Assembly (NCBI GenBank): GCA_950106755.1
Contig: OX467091.1
Location: 22,213,538 to 22,277,537 of the forward strand
DNA length: 64,000 nucleotides
Source of the DNA: Climacium dendroides
Taxonomy: Eukaryota; Streptophyta; Bryopsida; Hypnales; Climaciaceae
Direction: 5' to 3'
Shown: piece by piece, positions 53,820 through 64,000 of the stretch
How positions within the stretch are numbered: position 1 is the first letter of the stretch
Layout of the letters: every line of letters begins with the position of its first letter
Translations under genes and position numbers: made by a program
The notes under the pieces: generated by a model
What the model saw: only the letters and a program-made list of their open reading frames with translations
The model's database searches: none
Told to the model about the DNA's origin: nothing

Positions 53820-54665
53820 ATGGATGACACTAAATACATACTAGCAATTGGCATTTGCTATGCTACGCATTCATCATTAGAATTTTATAAGAATTTTTAT
53901 ACATTAGATAGAATGCAGAACAAAAATTTCAATAAATCTTCAAATGAAAATGACTAAAATCTTTGTATAATTTTTTTTATAAGTAAGCATATATTGAAAT
54001 GTACAATAGAAATTTATTGAATGATGAATGAAATGTATGCAATGGTAAATACTATAAAGGATACACATACATTAGAAGGCATTAGAAATTTGACTCCATT
54101 GTTACAAAAAATGGCAACCCAAATTGAAGAATTGAAAAGAAAAACTTATAAATCTCAAAAACTTTGTGAACAACTTAATTGTTGTGGAATCCAAAATCAC
54201 TTCAATTGAATAAATTTCTCAAAATCATTTGGTAGTAGCAATAGAAAATTGAAATCATGAAAGCTCATCACAAAAGCACAAAATCATAGAAGTGCAAAGA
54301 AGTGTAAAGCCAAGAGAACCAATGGATTCGCTACCTCTATAATATCATCCTATGGATCCTCTTTAATATCACCTTAATTGCAACGACTATATTATTTTTA
54401 TAATATCACTCTTTGTAGAAAGTGATATTACAAAAGTGATTGCAAACTGCTACTCTATTTCTGTAATATTACATTGTGTGAAAATACGATTTCTATGTAT
54501 GCATGATTGAAAATATTTTTACAAAATATTTCAAATAATTATTTTAAAGACTTATTGAAATCATTATCATGCATTCTATTCAAATATATCAAAATTTTAC
54601 TAATATGTGATACAATGAATGCGTAGCATAGCAAACACGAGTACCTAGTATTAATGGTAGCATTT
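53820..54665. mobile_element. ~850-bp foldback element with a perfect 21-base arm core
   Basis: The arm core TTTGCTATGCTACGCATTCA at 53,854 is present in perfect inverse at 54,615-54,635; similarity continues inward (AAATTTCAATAAATCTTC against GATTTCAATAAGTCTTTA). Between the arms is a 62-codon lysine-rich frame (54,021-54,209) of unknown nature and a small palindrome at 54,401-54,431. Confidence 0.65.
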
Positions 54666-54869
54666 GTGATATTACAGAGGCACTTATGATTTTAGTAGTA
54701 TGATGGTCCCAACATGGAAATGAAAATAATGGTTTGAATATATTGCAACATGAATTCATGGTAAACTTACAATAAGTTAATGCCACCCAATTCAATTGGA
54801 ATGTTCTAGATGTAAATATTTTTCCATTTGTTTTTTTTATTGTGGAATGCAACTAAAGGCTAGATATCC

Positions 54870-55135
54870 TATATGTGCTACTAACCCCAAACCATCATCA
54901 CTTTGTGAACATCTTCAAAATCAATATGTAGAAGAAACAATTTTATCACCTCTATCAAAAAAAGCTTTGACCCATCATTACTTTTGCATACAATATTCAA
55001 ATGTTGCAATTTTTGGTGTCTTAGAAGTTCCTTTCACTTGCCAACAAGAAAATATGAAAATTTGACTTGCCTAATAATAATAGTAGCTAGATAGAGTAGC
55101 AAAAAGTGGTAGTTTGAGGGATACTTGCCCTAATC
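54870..55135 (+). repeat. R5 repeat, single copy
   Basis: CATCTTCAAAATCAATATGTA, CTTTTGCATACAATATTCAAA, TTCCTTTCACTTGCCAACAA and AATAGTAGCTAGATAGAGTAGC match the tandem version at 62,700-63,080. Confidence 0.6.
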
Positions 55136-55149
55136 CTTTCAATACTTGA

Positions 55150-55770
55150 GGTAACAAATTTTCTTGTCAACAATACTTTGAAGTTAAATAAAACCTAAAC
55201 AAATTATTGTTTTCAATATTTTTATTTTTGAATTTTTTTGAATTTTAGTTTTAGCATAAAAATCTAATTATAAAAATAAATAATTATAAATTTTCTATTC
55301 AAGATTTTGTGCAAGGGTGTCCATTGCAAATTTTGATTTTCTAGTGTTGAGGGCTCTCGAATATACTAGATCTTGAAGAAAAAAAATCACATCAAAAATT
55401 CATTTAAAAAAATAAAACAATAGATTTTGAAAAGTTGTAAATTGATTGGGATTATGCATGTTTTGCCCTTTAACCCTCATAGTTTTTTGGTGACCAATTT
55501 TTTAGATTTGACATGTGAAAAGAGGATTAAAAGACTATAAATTGGTTTCATAGTTTTAACATCCTTACAATCAAACATTACAATCTTTCAATTTGTAAGT
55601 GATATTGTTAACTTCTCTTTTCCCATTTGATACTTAACATGTTTGGTTTGAATTTTATGGTTTGAATTATAAAAAATTGATAAAACTTATGGAAAGGTTG
55701 GCTTTTAGTTCAATTTAGAGCAAGTTTCAAGAAGCTCAAAAAAGGCCTTGGACATTTAGGGGTCAATATG
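55150..55770 (-). mobile_element. Reverse copy of the CCCCTAAATG element
   Basis: The right end GGACATTTAGGGGTCAA and internal TTTAGAGCAA, AATTTTATGGTTTGAATTATAA and TTGAAGTTAAATAAAACC are the inverse of 37,200-37,760. The left end is decayed. Confidence 0.55.
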
Positions 55771-56204
55771 TAATGAAACTTTAAAATTTTGTCCCAAAAT
55801 TTTGATTGGAGTCTTGGAATCTCAAACAGATTCTTAGAATTGAAAGTTAATTTGATATACCAACTTTTATTAATTCAAAATTTTTTGAAAAAAATTATTC
55901 TACTATGCCTACATGAGGTTTGAAGTTCTATATTGCACACAATTCCTGTGTTTTGACAATTAGTGGTCAAGCTCTCATCTTCAATTTATCCCATACCCTT
56001 TGAAGATTCATGATGGACAATGAATTTCATTATAAAAACAATCTCTCCATCCATTGTTTAAAGCACATATGTTGACATTGAATTGTAGTGGAATCTTTTC
56101 TAGTATTTGGATTTTCTTTACAATTCCTTGTCCTTAGATTTGGGAAGGTGGCATGTTAATTTTAAAAATCATTCATGGTTTCAAAATTCAATAACCTTCA
56201 TGTT

Positions 56205-56345
56205 GTAGGTCCCAACTCCACAAAACAAAGCCCATGCATCCTTCCTCATAGAGGGCTTTTAGATGGTACCAAAATTGCAACTGGGAAAGGCACGGTCTAG
56301 GGATTTGATGGTAACAAACAAAATAGTGAATTAGACATTCTCACA
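56205..56345 (-). repeat. R1 repeat unit, reverse
   Basis: CACAAAACAAAGCCCATGCAT, AGAGGGCTTTTAGATGGTACC and GTAACAAACAAAATAG, in reverse relative to 446-700. Confidence 0.6.
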
Positions 56346-56349
56346 TTTG

Positions 56350-57250
56350 GCCAAGTGCACTAATTGTATGCACTATTGTGAGTTGAAAAGATTTTTCTTA
56401 AAACTATGGTACCCCCAATTTTTTCAAGAGCATCCTTCATCCATTCAATTGTTTAGGAAAGATTATAATGTTTTAGTGTTGGAAAAAGGTGCTGAAATTT
56501 TCTTAATAACACATTTGGAGGTGAAATTTGATTTCAAAACATACTCAAATGAAAAACCTTCAAACTACCAAGTGATTCTAAACCAAAATATAAACACTTT
56601 ATTAAAATAAATATCATTTAAATGACTCATTGTATTTGCAAGATGGATTTGAAATGTTAAAAAACAATGAAAAAAGTAGAAAATAATCACATCTAAAGTT
56701 GAACCTCCTTCTACTAAAATGCTTTTCAGTCACTCATAGCTTTTTGGATCAATATGAAATTTTAACCACGTAAACTAGACTAGTATGCATAACTTTTATA
56801 ACAAAATTATTGAAAACGGATCATATATGAAGAGGTTATGAGCCGCCAAAGTTCACTATAATGCAAAAATGTCTAGATTTTGAACTTTGAATTGCTCTCA
56901 AACATTCAAAATAGCTTGGATTGACATGAAATTTTTACCACAATAACTAACTTAGACCTTAAGAAAAACAAAACACAACAAATTTTATTGCAAATGAACA
57001 TTTGATGAAAAAGATACAAGCCCCCAAAGTTGCAGCCATGTGCTAAATTCAAATTGAACCTGTGACTCTTCGAATGGCTTTCTCAAACTCAATTTGTCTT
57101 GGATTAATCTGAAAATTTTACCACACAAACTAGACTAGTATGCGCAACTTTTACAATAAGTTTTATTAAATTTGGACATTAGATGCAAAAGTTAAAGCAT
57201 TTCAAACTGGACTATTACAATCGAGGTTACAATGTATGAGGACATTTTTT
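56350..57250. other. AT-rich spacer
   Basis: A threefold, diverged internal repetition is visible: ATGAAATTTTAACCAC(G/A) followed by AAACTAGACTAGTATGC near 56,750, 56,930 and 57,115. No gene. Confidence 0.4.
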
Positions 57251-57254
57251 GTCC

Positions 57255-57900
57255 CCTTCGGCGATGAGGGATTAAGGTCCAACAATTTTCATAACTTTTG
57301 ACTACATGGTTAAAAAGTTATTGTATGATATGTAATTTTCAACATTTGGCAGGTAGTCTGGGTAGCAAAAAAACTTCTTTAAAAATCGTTTTTAAAAAAA
57401 ATAAAAATTTGAAATTGGTTCTCTAAATTTATATATAGGTGGAAATTTTTGAATCATTTTGTTTTGATAAATGAAATGAAAGTTATGAGCGTTTGAAGTA
57501 ACAAAAATGATATTCAAAATACTAAATTGTTAACAATTTATATATGGAATTGAAAAATTTCAATCACAATGGTTGTAATATTGTAATAAACCATCTATGC
57601 CTAATGTTTTTATTTATTTTTTAAATATTTAAAATAGAGTTAAATAAAGAACTTCAAAGTTTATTTTAGAATATAGATTCCATAACTACCTACAAATTAT
57701 CCACAACTATCATTTTTGTTACTTCAAACGCTAATATCTTGCAATCTACACGATAAAAATTTCTGAAATTTTTTCCCCATCTTCTCAAACCAAAGCAATA
57801 TAAGATCCTATGGTTAGATGTGTCCAAAAATTTACTTTTTTCAAAAATTTGATACTTATACTAGAGATGACAATTTTGGAGCAATTTTGGTTTGAGTGGT
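57255..57900 (+). mobile_element. Copy of the 1-kb CCTAAAG element with an internal deletion
   Basis: CATAACTTTTGACTACATGG, TTAAAAAGTTATTGTATGAT and AAGATCCTATGGTTAGATGTG match 34,895-35,840 at the two ends, with the middle shortened. Confidence 0.55.
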
Positions 57901-58292
57901 TGAGCTTCTACTAAACCTAATTTATGTATCCCACATGAGCTGTTTTACCTTCCATCACCCCACTTGTATAAAGGCATTGCTTGTACATCCTTAAACACTC
58001 ATTTCAATAGAAACTTCCAAATTTGTGTGAGGGAGTTGTTGGAAGTCTTCAATAATTTTGATTTTTCCCACTTGGATCCCGCTAATTTTGGCCTTGGACA
58101 ATCAATGATCTTATATAGTCGGTTGCCAACCCAACATGTTGCTAAGAGTGGCCATTTACATTCAAATCTTCATTTTCAAAAGATTTCAAAGTTTCTGCTA
58201 TGGACTACTTTTGCTATGGTGGGCCAATAATACAAAAGTGATTAACGGCCTTAGGAGTGCTCTGAGGTCCATGCCATGTCCGTTGCCATATA

Positions 58293-58667
58293 AGGGAGCC
58301 GACCCATTCGACCACTTAAGCAATTTTGCATATTTGGAGTGCTGTTTTTTTTAGTGGAGAAATTTTTTCATGTACAGAAATAGAATTTAGAAGGATTCCA
58401 TATTTTTTCAAAATTTTGTTTCTCAAAACATAATTACTATGAATTTTTTAGTTGAAGATTCTGTTCAACATATTCTTGTCATATAGGTCCTCCTATTTCC
58501 AACCATAGGATGGTTGTAAAATCAACCAAGACTACAACCAATCGTAATGCACCACGACTACATTGGAGATTGTGTCACAATTAATGTCCTGCTTTTTCCT
58601 ACTGATTGGAAAGAGTGTAGTCTATACGATGGGAATGGGTCCCTGGTCGGGAATGGGTCACTTTCCT
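58293..58667. mobile_element. 375-bp MITE, AGGGAGCCGACCC family, TA target
   Basis: Complete and uninterrupted: TA then AGGGAGCCGACCCATTC at the left, inverted GAATGGGTCACTTTCCT then TA at the right. Best reference for the family (31,703, 51,093 and 51,529). Confidence 0.85.
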
Positions 58668-58867
58668 TAGGCTTGGTAGACAATTGAGCACACATGTAGA
58701 AATGCACAACAATTTATGGTTGGTTTAATGCCTCCGTAAGGCCAAGTGGAAACTACCCTTACCCTCGCTAATGTAGTGTTTTTGGTTAATAATTCCACAA
58801 TTACTACAATAGTGCAATTTGGGTCTGTTAGTCACACTGCAATTAGAGTAACTCTATATTTTTGCAA

Positions 58868-59575
58868 TCGAACTTAATCCATAAATGTTCAAGGGTTTTT
58901 TTGAGCTTATTGGAATTTGCTCTAAATTGAACAAAAAGACAATATTTTGATAAGTTGTATAATTTTTTTTAAATTATAACCATACAAATTCAATCTAGAC
59001 ATATTAGAAATCACATAGGAAAAAAAGTTTTAAATTTTAAAAAAAATAAAAAAATAAAAAATAAAAAATAAAAAATAAAAAATAAAAAATATATATATAT
59101 ATATCACTTATAGATTGAATAATTATGATGTTTGATCATGAGGCTGTTAAAATTACAAAAGTGATTTAAAGTCTTTCAATCATCTTTTCACATGTCAATG
59201 CTAAAAAGTTGGTCAACAAAAAAATATAAGGACAACAGATCCAACATGCATAATCCCAATCAATTTATGACTTCTCAAAATCTACTCTATAATTTTTTTA
59301 AGTGAATTTCTAATTTCATTTTTTCTCAAAGATGTGGTGTATTTGAGGTTCATTTCCAAGAGCCCTCAACACTATGGAAAGTCAAGATTGTAGTGGATAC
59401 CCTTTTTTAAAATCTTGAATAGAAAAATCATAATCAATCATTTTCAAAATTGGATTTTTGATGCTAAGACTACACCTCAAAAAGAATTAAAAAAAAAAAT
59501 AGAAACTTGTTTAAATTTTATTTAACTTCAAAGTGTTGTACATTGACCCCCAAATTTGGTGCTTGAGGCATTTAG
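58868..59575 (+). mobile_element. CCCCTAAATG-family element with microsatellite expansion
   Basis: TAAATGTTCAAGG, GGAATTTGCTCTAAATTGAAC, ATTATAACCATACAAATTCAA and TTGATCATGAGGCTGTTAAA match 37,200-37,760. The extra length comes partly from the A/T repeat at 59,035-59,104. Ends are decayed. Confidence 0.6.
59035..59104. repeat. (AAAAAAT)n then (AT)n microsatellite
   Basis: About seven 7-base A-rich units followed by ~9 AT repeats. Confidence 0.85.
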
Positions 59576-59964
59576 GAATTAGCTTAGTTTGAAGCATAAT
59601 GGGGTGATTGGTGGAGATCATGTCCAAGAGTTCATTTATTCCTTCAAAATACCCTCCATTGATTCTACTTCAAAGAAATCCAAGTGGGCTTGTACTCTAA
59701 TGTATAGTAGTGGGCTCTTATTACAACCCTTTTCTACAAACAGTTCCTACAAGAAGCTTTGAAATGTACAATAAGAGGTTCTCAAATGAATTGCCTATGG
59801 TGTGAGAACATAATACAAATTGTTAGATATTGGTCCATGCTTTGCCAATGGATGGAATAAGAGCCAAGGTGTGTCCATTTTGAAGTTAAGGTGTGTCCAC
59901 CTAATTTTTCTAAATGAAAAATTGGTTGCTCAATTGCCTTCTTACAAATGCTAAAGAGTTTAGG

Positions 59965-60295
59965 GTCCATTTAAGTTTAGTAATGGTTGCATTTTGGAAC
60001 CTTGTGTATTACTTTTTACATGCTACAAATGATTTTTTTTGGTCAAGCCATATCTTTTCCAAACTACATATGCATAGGTTTTACAAGATCTAAGTTGACA
60101 AATAGGTGCCTACGATAGAATTCTTTGGAAATTCATAAGAATTCATAAATGCTCTAAAAAAATATGAAACCACTTGAATGTGTAAGATTCTACATCAATT
60201 TCTCTTCAAAAATAAAGAAAAATACTCTTAGGCATCTAAAAACCATAAAAGAAGGCTGACCAATCCTTAAAGGATCAATAAAGCTCACTACTTTA
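59965..60295 (-). mobile_element. Decayed MITE-like element, reverse
   Basis: GACAAATAGGTGCCTACG, TGGAAATTCATAAGAATTCAT, AAAATATGAAACCACTTG and CAATCCTTAAAGGATCA place it with 31,802 and 28,140. Confidence 0.5.
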
Positions 60296-60468
60296 CTGAG
60301 ATATTTTAATCATTTAAGGTTTTTAAAATTGCAATATAAAATGAAAAATTTATTTTGTTTTATTTGTATCAAAAAATAAAATGAAATGAAAAATTTAGAG
60401 GTGTAATTTAGTGGGGTTTGACGGCTGAACAAAAAGTACAAAATGTCTTCCAATTTGAAGTACATCTA

Positions 60469-60897
60469 AGGTAAGACAGCCCATTCCAGTCAAATGACCC
60501 ATTGTGGGGTTTTTTCAGGATGTGGGCAACAATGCATGTCTTACATGACAGCAATGGAGTGAACACTAACCTCATTAGGAACTTCTGATTTTTCAGTGTG
60601 AAGTCCATTGTAAAAATTGACTTTTTTGGCCTTATGTAATAGAAAATATTTTGACTGCATTAGGCAATGAGATGAGCATTACAGATTCAGATTTTGTTGG
60701 TCTTAAGGTAGTCTACAGACTCTTTTGGGCTCGATGCTTCAGAAATTCTTAGTGAATTTATACTTTGTAAATTTTTTTAAATTTCAATTGCACTTGCTGT
60801 TTCTCACACTTGTACTAATGTGGGTAAAAAATTGAAAAATTTCAGCATCAAGATGATGCCAAACTCCTCATTCTGACCACAATGGGCTCGTTTACCT
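60469..60897. mobile_element. 429-bp MITE, AGGTAAGACAGCCC terminus, TA target
   Basis: Complete copy: TA then AGGTAAGACAGCCCATTCC at the left, inverted GGGCTCGTTTACCT then TA at the right. Very similar to 36,229-36,689 apart from a short indel near the left end, suggesting relatively recent movement. Confidence 0.85.
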
Positions 60898-60899
60898 TA

Positions 60900-61690
60900 T
60901 ATTGGTCTTCATTGGTAGGTCCTCATTGGTACAAGGTTCTCTCTTCCCTGAAGGTCAAAGTTGGCATAAATGAATTAAAACATGGCATAAAATGATTAAA
61001 ACTTGGTATAAATCATAACCCCAAGATGGTGGGGGTTTAGTTTCCTACCAAGTATACTACATTTTACAATGCGTATGAACCCCTCAAAAGCATAACATAC
61101 AAGAACATAATTGTCTATACACACTAAAGTCCAAAAATATGCTAAAGTAAAACACACTAAAGTCCAAAAATATGCTAAAGTGAAAATAAAAATCCTGACA
61201 ATTTGCCAAATGGCATAGAAAATTGTAGGATTTAAACCAAACAAAGAAAGGCACTTTGGACAAACTTTCAAGTAGAATTTTTTTAACCTTGTTTGAAAAG
61301 GCTGGACATGCACCAATTTTCTTTCAGACCTTCCTCTATAGTGCAGCCCCAATATATTGGCCAATAATGGTATAACTTACTTTTAAACAATAAATAATTA
61401 GAACTTAAAAATTGTCTCATTAGAAGCATATCCGAAAGAACATGGAGAAGATTTTTTTTTTAAAAATTCAAAATTAAACATTGGACAAGTACTTCAAAAG
61501 CAAGATTAAAATCTGAAATTACAGAGATCTTAGCAATCACGGTTACCAAAGCAACATTTTGCCATTGATTCTCCACAACTAGAAGGGACCAAAAACCCTT
61601 TGCGGTTGTGTAACATATTATAAATACAGTGGTTTTTGACCAAAAAAAACATTGATCAAATATTGTTCATTACAAAGTAAATTAATGATC
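60900..61690. other. AT-rich spacer with a 33-bp tandem repeat
   Basis: 61,119-61,184 holds two perfect or near-perfect 33-bp units (ACACACTAAAGTCCAAAAAT start). The minus-strand frame spanning it shows the matching peptide duplication (FTLAYFWTLVC) but no known domain. Confidence 0.55.
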
Positions 61691-61694
61691 ATGG

Positions 61695-61986
61695 TACACT
61701 AAAGATGATAAATAGTGTTATGTTGTGATTAGTGTTACTTGGACTTTTACCTTGGTCACTCTAAACTTCAATTAGTTGGGATTTAGTGTTGTGTTCACTT
61801 TTTTGAGCAATAACTTTTTTGAGCATGTAATAGGTTTCTTGAGTTCATACGGGTTTTTTTTACATTTTAATGAAATAGTTAGGTAACACTAAATGTAAAC
61901 TTGTAAAAAATTTATACCCAATAGTTGACAATTAGTGTTATGGTTCGTGATTAGTGTTACGAACACTATTTATCATCTTTAGTGTA
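61695..61986. mobile_element. 292-bp MITE with perfect 25-base inverted termini
   Basis: The termini read TACACTAAAGATGATAAATA... and its exact inverse, perfect over 25 bases counting an outer TA. ATTAGTGTTA-type direct repeats occur subterminally. Excluding TA, the ends are CACTA/TAGTG, CACTA-like, but no 3-bp target duplication is visible. Non-coding. Confidence 0.8.
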
Positions 61987-62379
61987 GTGTGTAAATATCA
62001 ATGTATCACAATTCATATAGTAAAACGCAATTGAAGAGTTATAAGGCTAAATAGGAGTTGTATAGAGGACCCCAAGGGCCTTTCAAGGGTGAGTATTATT
62101 GCAGGCAGATTTTCTCAGGTAGAGAAATCAGCAAAAGACTTGAGCCGCTCAATTCTAAACTTAAAAAAAAAGCCCTTGCAGCACCTCTTCAATCAAACTA
62201 CAGGCTGAGAGGGAAAGTGCTGTTGATCAACTTATTATTAATTGTTCATAGCCACACTTTGGATGTGATGATTCTCCACCTCTAGAATTTAAATTTAAAT
62301 TTTTTTGGGGGTGGGTGGGAGTATGTGCTGGTTTGTTGTTTTGTTGGATGGCTGAGTCAACTTCCGGAATCTGAGTGTA

Positions 62380-62697
62380 AGGTAGGAGGTCCATAAATTG
62401 CCCACCTAAGAGCTGAAACTGAATTTTGGGGAGGCGAAGCTTCTTGTTTCAGTAAAATTTTCCTTGAAAGATAAGTGGAATTGGTGTCTAACCCAAGTCG
62501 TTTCATGTTTTTTGGAGCTTTGTGGAATTAGTTATGAATTTTTGAAGTTGAATTGGCATAGGGCTCTAAAATCAGCGACCCCTTCAAATGTACATTGTTT
62601 GTACATTGTTGAAGGCTACAAAAAAGCAACACGTACAAATAATGTACATTTGAGGAGGTGGGCGATTCTAAAGCTTGTGCGCTTTTAGAACCTACTA
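62380..62697. mobile_element. MITE, AGGTAGGAGG terminus, reverse 5,312 family
   Basis: TA then AGGTAGGAGGTCC at the left, and TTTAGAACCTACTAC at the right. The core CAAGTCGTTTCATG, TTTGTGGAATTAGTTATGAA and a TGTACATTGTTTGTACATTG palindromic stretch lie inside. Confidence 0.75.
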
Positions 62698-62699
62698 CT

Positions 62700-63080
62700 A
62701 CTCTGTGTACATCTCCAAAATCAATATGTTTGTATGTGGAAGAATGAATTTAGAACATCTATTGAAGGAACTTTGACTTTTCATAACTTTTGCATATAGT
62801 ATCTAAATATCATGTTCTTTGGTGTGTTGGAACCTCCTCTCACTTGCCAATAAGAAAGAAAACCAATGAAAATTGGAGTAGTTGAACAATAGTAACTAGG
62901 TACAATAGCAAAAAGTGTTCATTAGTGCATTGGAACTTCCTTTCACTTGCCAACAAACGAATTATGAAAAATTGACTAGTCTGATAATCATAGCTAGGCA
63001 CAATAGCAAAAAGTGGTAGTTTGGGGTCCCAATATCGTGTTCATTGGTGCATTGGAACCTCCTTTCACTTGCCAACAAAA
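62700..63080 (+). repeat. R5 repeat with ~110-bp tandem units
   Basis: TTGGAAC(C/T)TCCT(C/T)TCACTTGCC occurs near 62,828, 62,930 and 63,050, each (except the last) followed by a CTAGG(T/C)ACAATAGCAAAAAGT-like segment. It is a tandem expansion of the single copy at 54,870. Confidence 0.65.
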
Positions 63081-63084
63081 AAAT

Positions 63085-64000
63085 CAATGTATTTGAAAAG
63101 TGTTTTTTGGTCAAAAAGATGAATGAATATAAAAATACAATGCTTTGTCAAATTTTTAATTGATTGCCATCTTGGCTCTCTTTCAGGAAGTTAAAAAACA
63201 TTGCCTATAGCAAAGACACTCATCTTCTTAGATATTGTACCAAAAAAACAACTAGTTTTGCAATGTTCCCTTCCAATATTTGCCAATGCAAAGAGGGTAC
63301 AAAGGGCTTGCAAAACCTAAACTCTTATCCATATTGCATGATCATCATTTCACTTTTCTATAAAATAAAATTCTAGTAACTTTAGTAAAAGTAGTGATTT
63401 TAAGATTTTTTTGAAAATTGATAATTTTTCTTAAACTGGAAAATTACTTTAAATTGATGTAATGTTCATATGAAGTTTGATTAGTTAGCTTGGTTTTGTA
63501 TGCCATGATTGTTAGGTCAAAATTTGAAGCCTAAAAAGTCATTTAGTGATAGTTGTTTAGGCTTGTCCATGATTATCAATTCACATATACTATGCAACTA
63601 AGTTTTTATTTTGTAATATATCTCACATTAACTATTACAATGCTTAGAAAAATATGCCAAAAATTAACATATTGTAGCAACTCAAAGATAATTTGGCATA
63701 AAAAGTTGATACTATTATAGGACTTTACTTGAACTGTTAATTTCAATTTGATTTATTTGATTTTTGTATAAATCATTTGGATTTTATATAGATCTAATTT
63801 GTTTTGTATGATTTTTGATGAATTGTACCTATGATAGTGTTCATGAAAAGCTATAAAATATAATCTTTTATGATATATATGATACTGTATGTGGATGTGA
63901 ATTTTTTTCCCTCAAAACTTGGTATTATTTTTTCAAATATTGTAACCTTATAGTTATTGTACTTTCACAATCATTTGTAAAATTAATTCCAACATTGTAA
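63085..64000. other. AT-rich spacer to the window end
   Basis: No gene or repeat boundary recognised. Confidence 0.4.

Noticed and set aside
54021..54209. Stand-alone lysine-rich gene
   Set aside because: It lies between foldback arms, has no recognised family and no supporting context.
1..64000. LTR retrotransposon
   Set aside because: No gag, protease, reverse transcriptase or integrase motif and no pair of long direct repeats with TG...CA ends and 5-bp duplications was noticed, although old solo LTRs could be missed.
1..64000. CRISPR array or bacterial operon
   Set aside because: No regularly spaced short repeats; spliced genes and plant repeats throughout.

Overview
The window looks like nuclear DNA from a land plant with a large, AT-rich, repeat-dense genome. 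Support: a plastid starch-branching-enzyme gene split by 13 short GT-AG introns, a plant-type TKL kinase family, a hAT-type transposase and many non-autonomous DNA-transposon remnants. Low gene density and the repeat load suit a gymnosperm or a seed-free plant; the sequence alone does not decide which. No organellar, viral, rRNA or CRISPR sequence was seen, and no complete tRNA gene.

Layout. 1-7,240: repeats and MITEs, starting with the last ~90 bases of a dead kinase copy. 7,240-10,720: a GC-richer block with strong hairpins, a long hAT-like transposase frame broken by a single in-frame stop, and a tRNA-promoter-like remnant. 11,000-12,450: a GC-rich leader-like module, parts of which recur upstream of another kinase copy (19.7 kb) and near 39 kb. 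14,467-15,717: the only intact kinase gene. 20,621-22,165 and 32,702-33,970: dead kinase copies. 28,732-29,949 (minus): a nearly intact copy with one internal stop. 39,625-48,473 (minus): a complete 14-exon class-B-like 1,4-alpha-glucan (starch) branching enzyme whose splice phases all agree and give a 754-residue product. 49,300-64,000: gene-poor DNA with several well-delimited inverted-repeat elements.

Two signals stand out. First, a local cluster of kinase paralogues in which the metal-binding DFG motif reads DFE in every copy where the region survives. Only one copy is fully open, and two copies carry a stop at the same codon, each followed by CTA CAA TGG. Flanks on both sides of the genes are shared, so duplication was at DNA level. 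Second, several MITE families share one boundary signature, TA followed by AGGTA or AGGGAG, while another group ends in TTAA next to CCCCTAAA-like termini. This suggests two mobilising systems, the second resembling piggyBac target use.

The branching enzyme is the only gene here with a confident biochemical role: forming alpha-1,6 branches in plastid starch. The kinases are predicted by analogy to be membrane-anchored signalling proteins or pseudokinases. Nothing in the window links them functionally to the branching enzyme.
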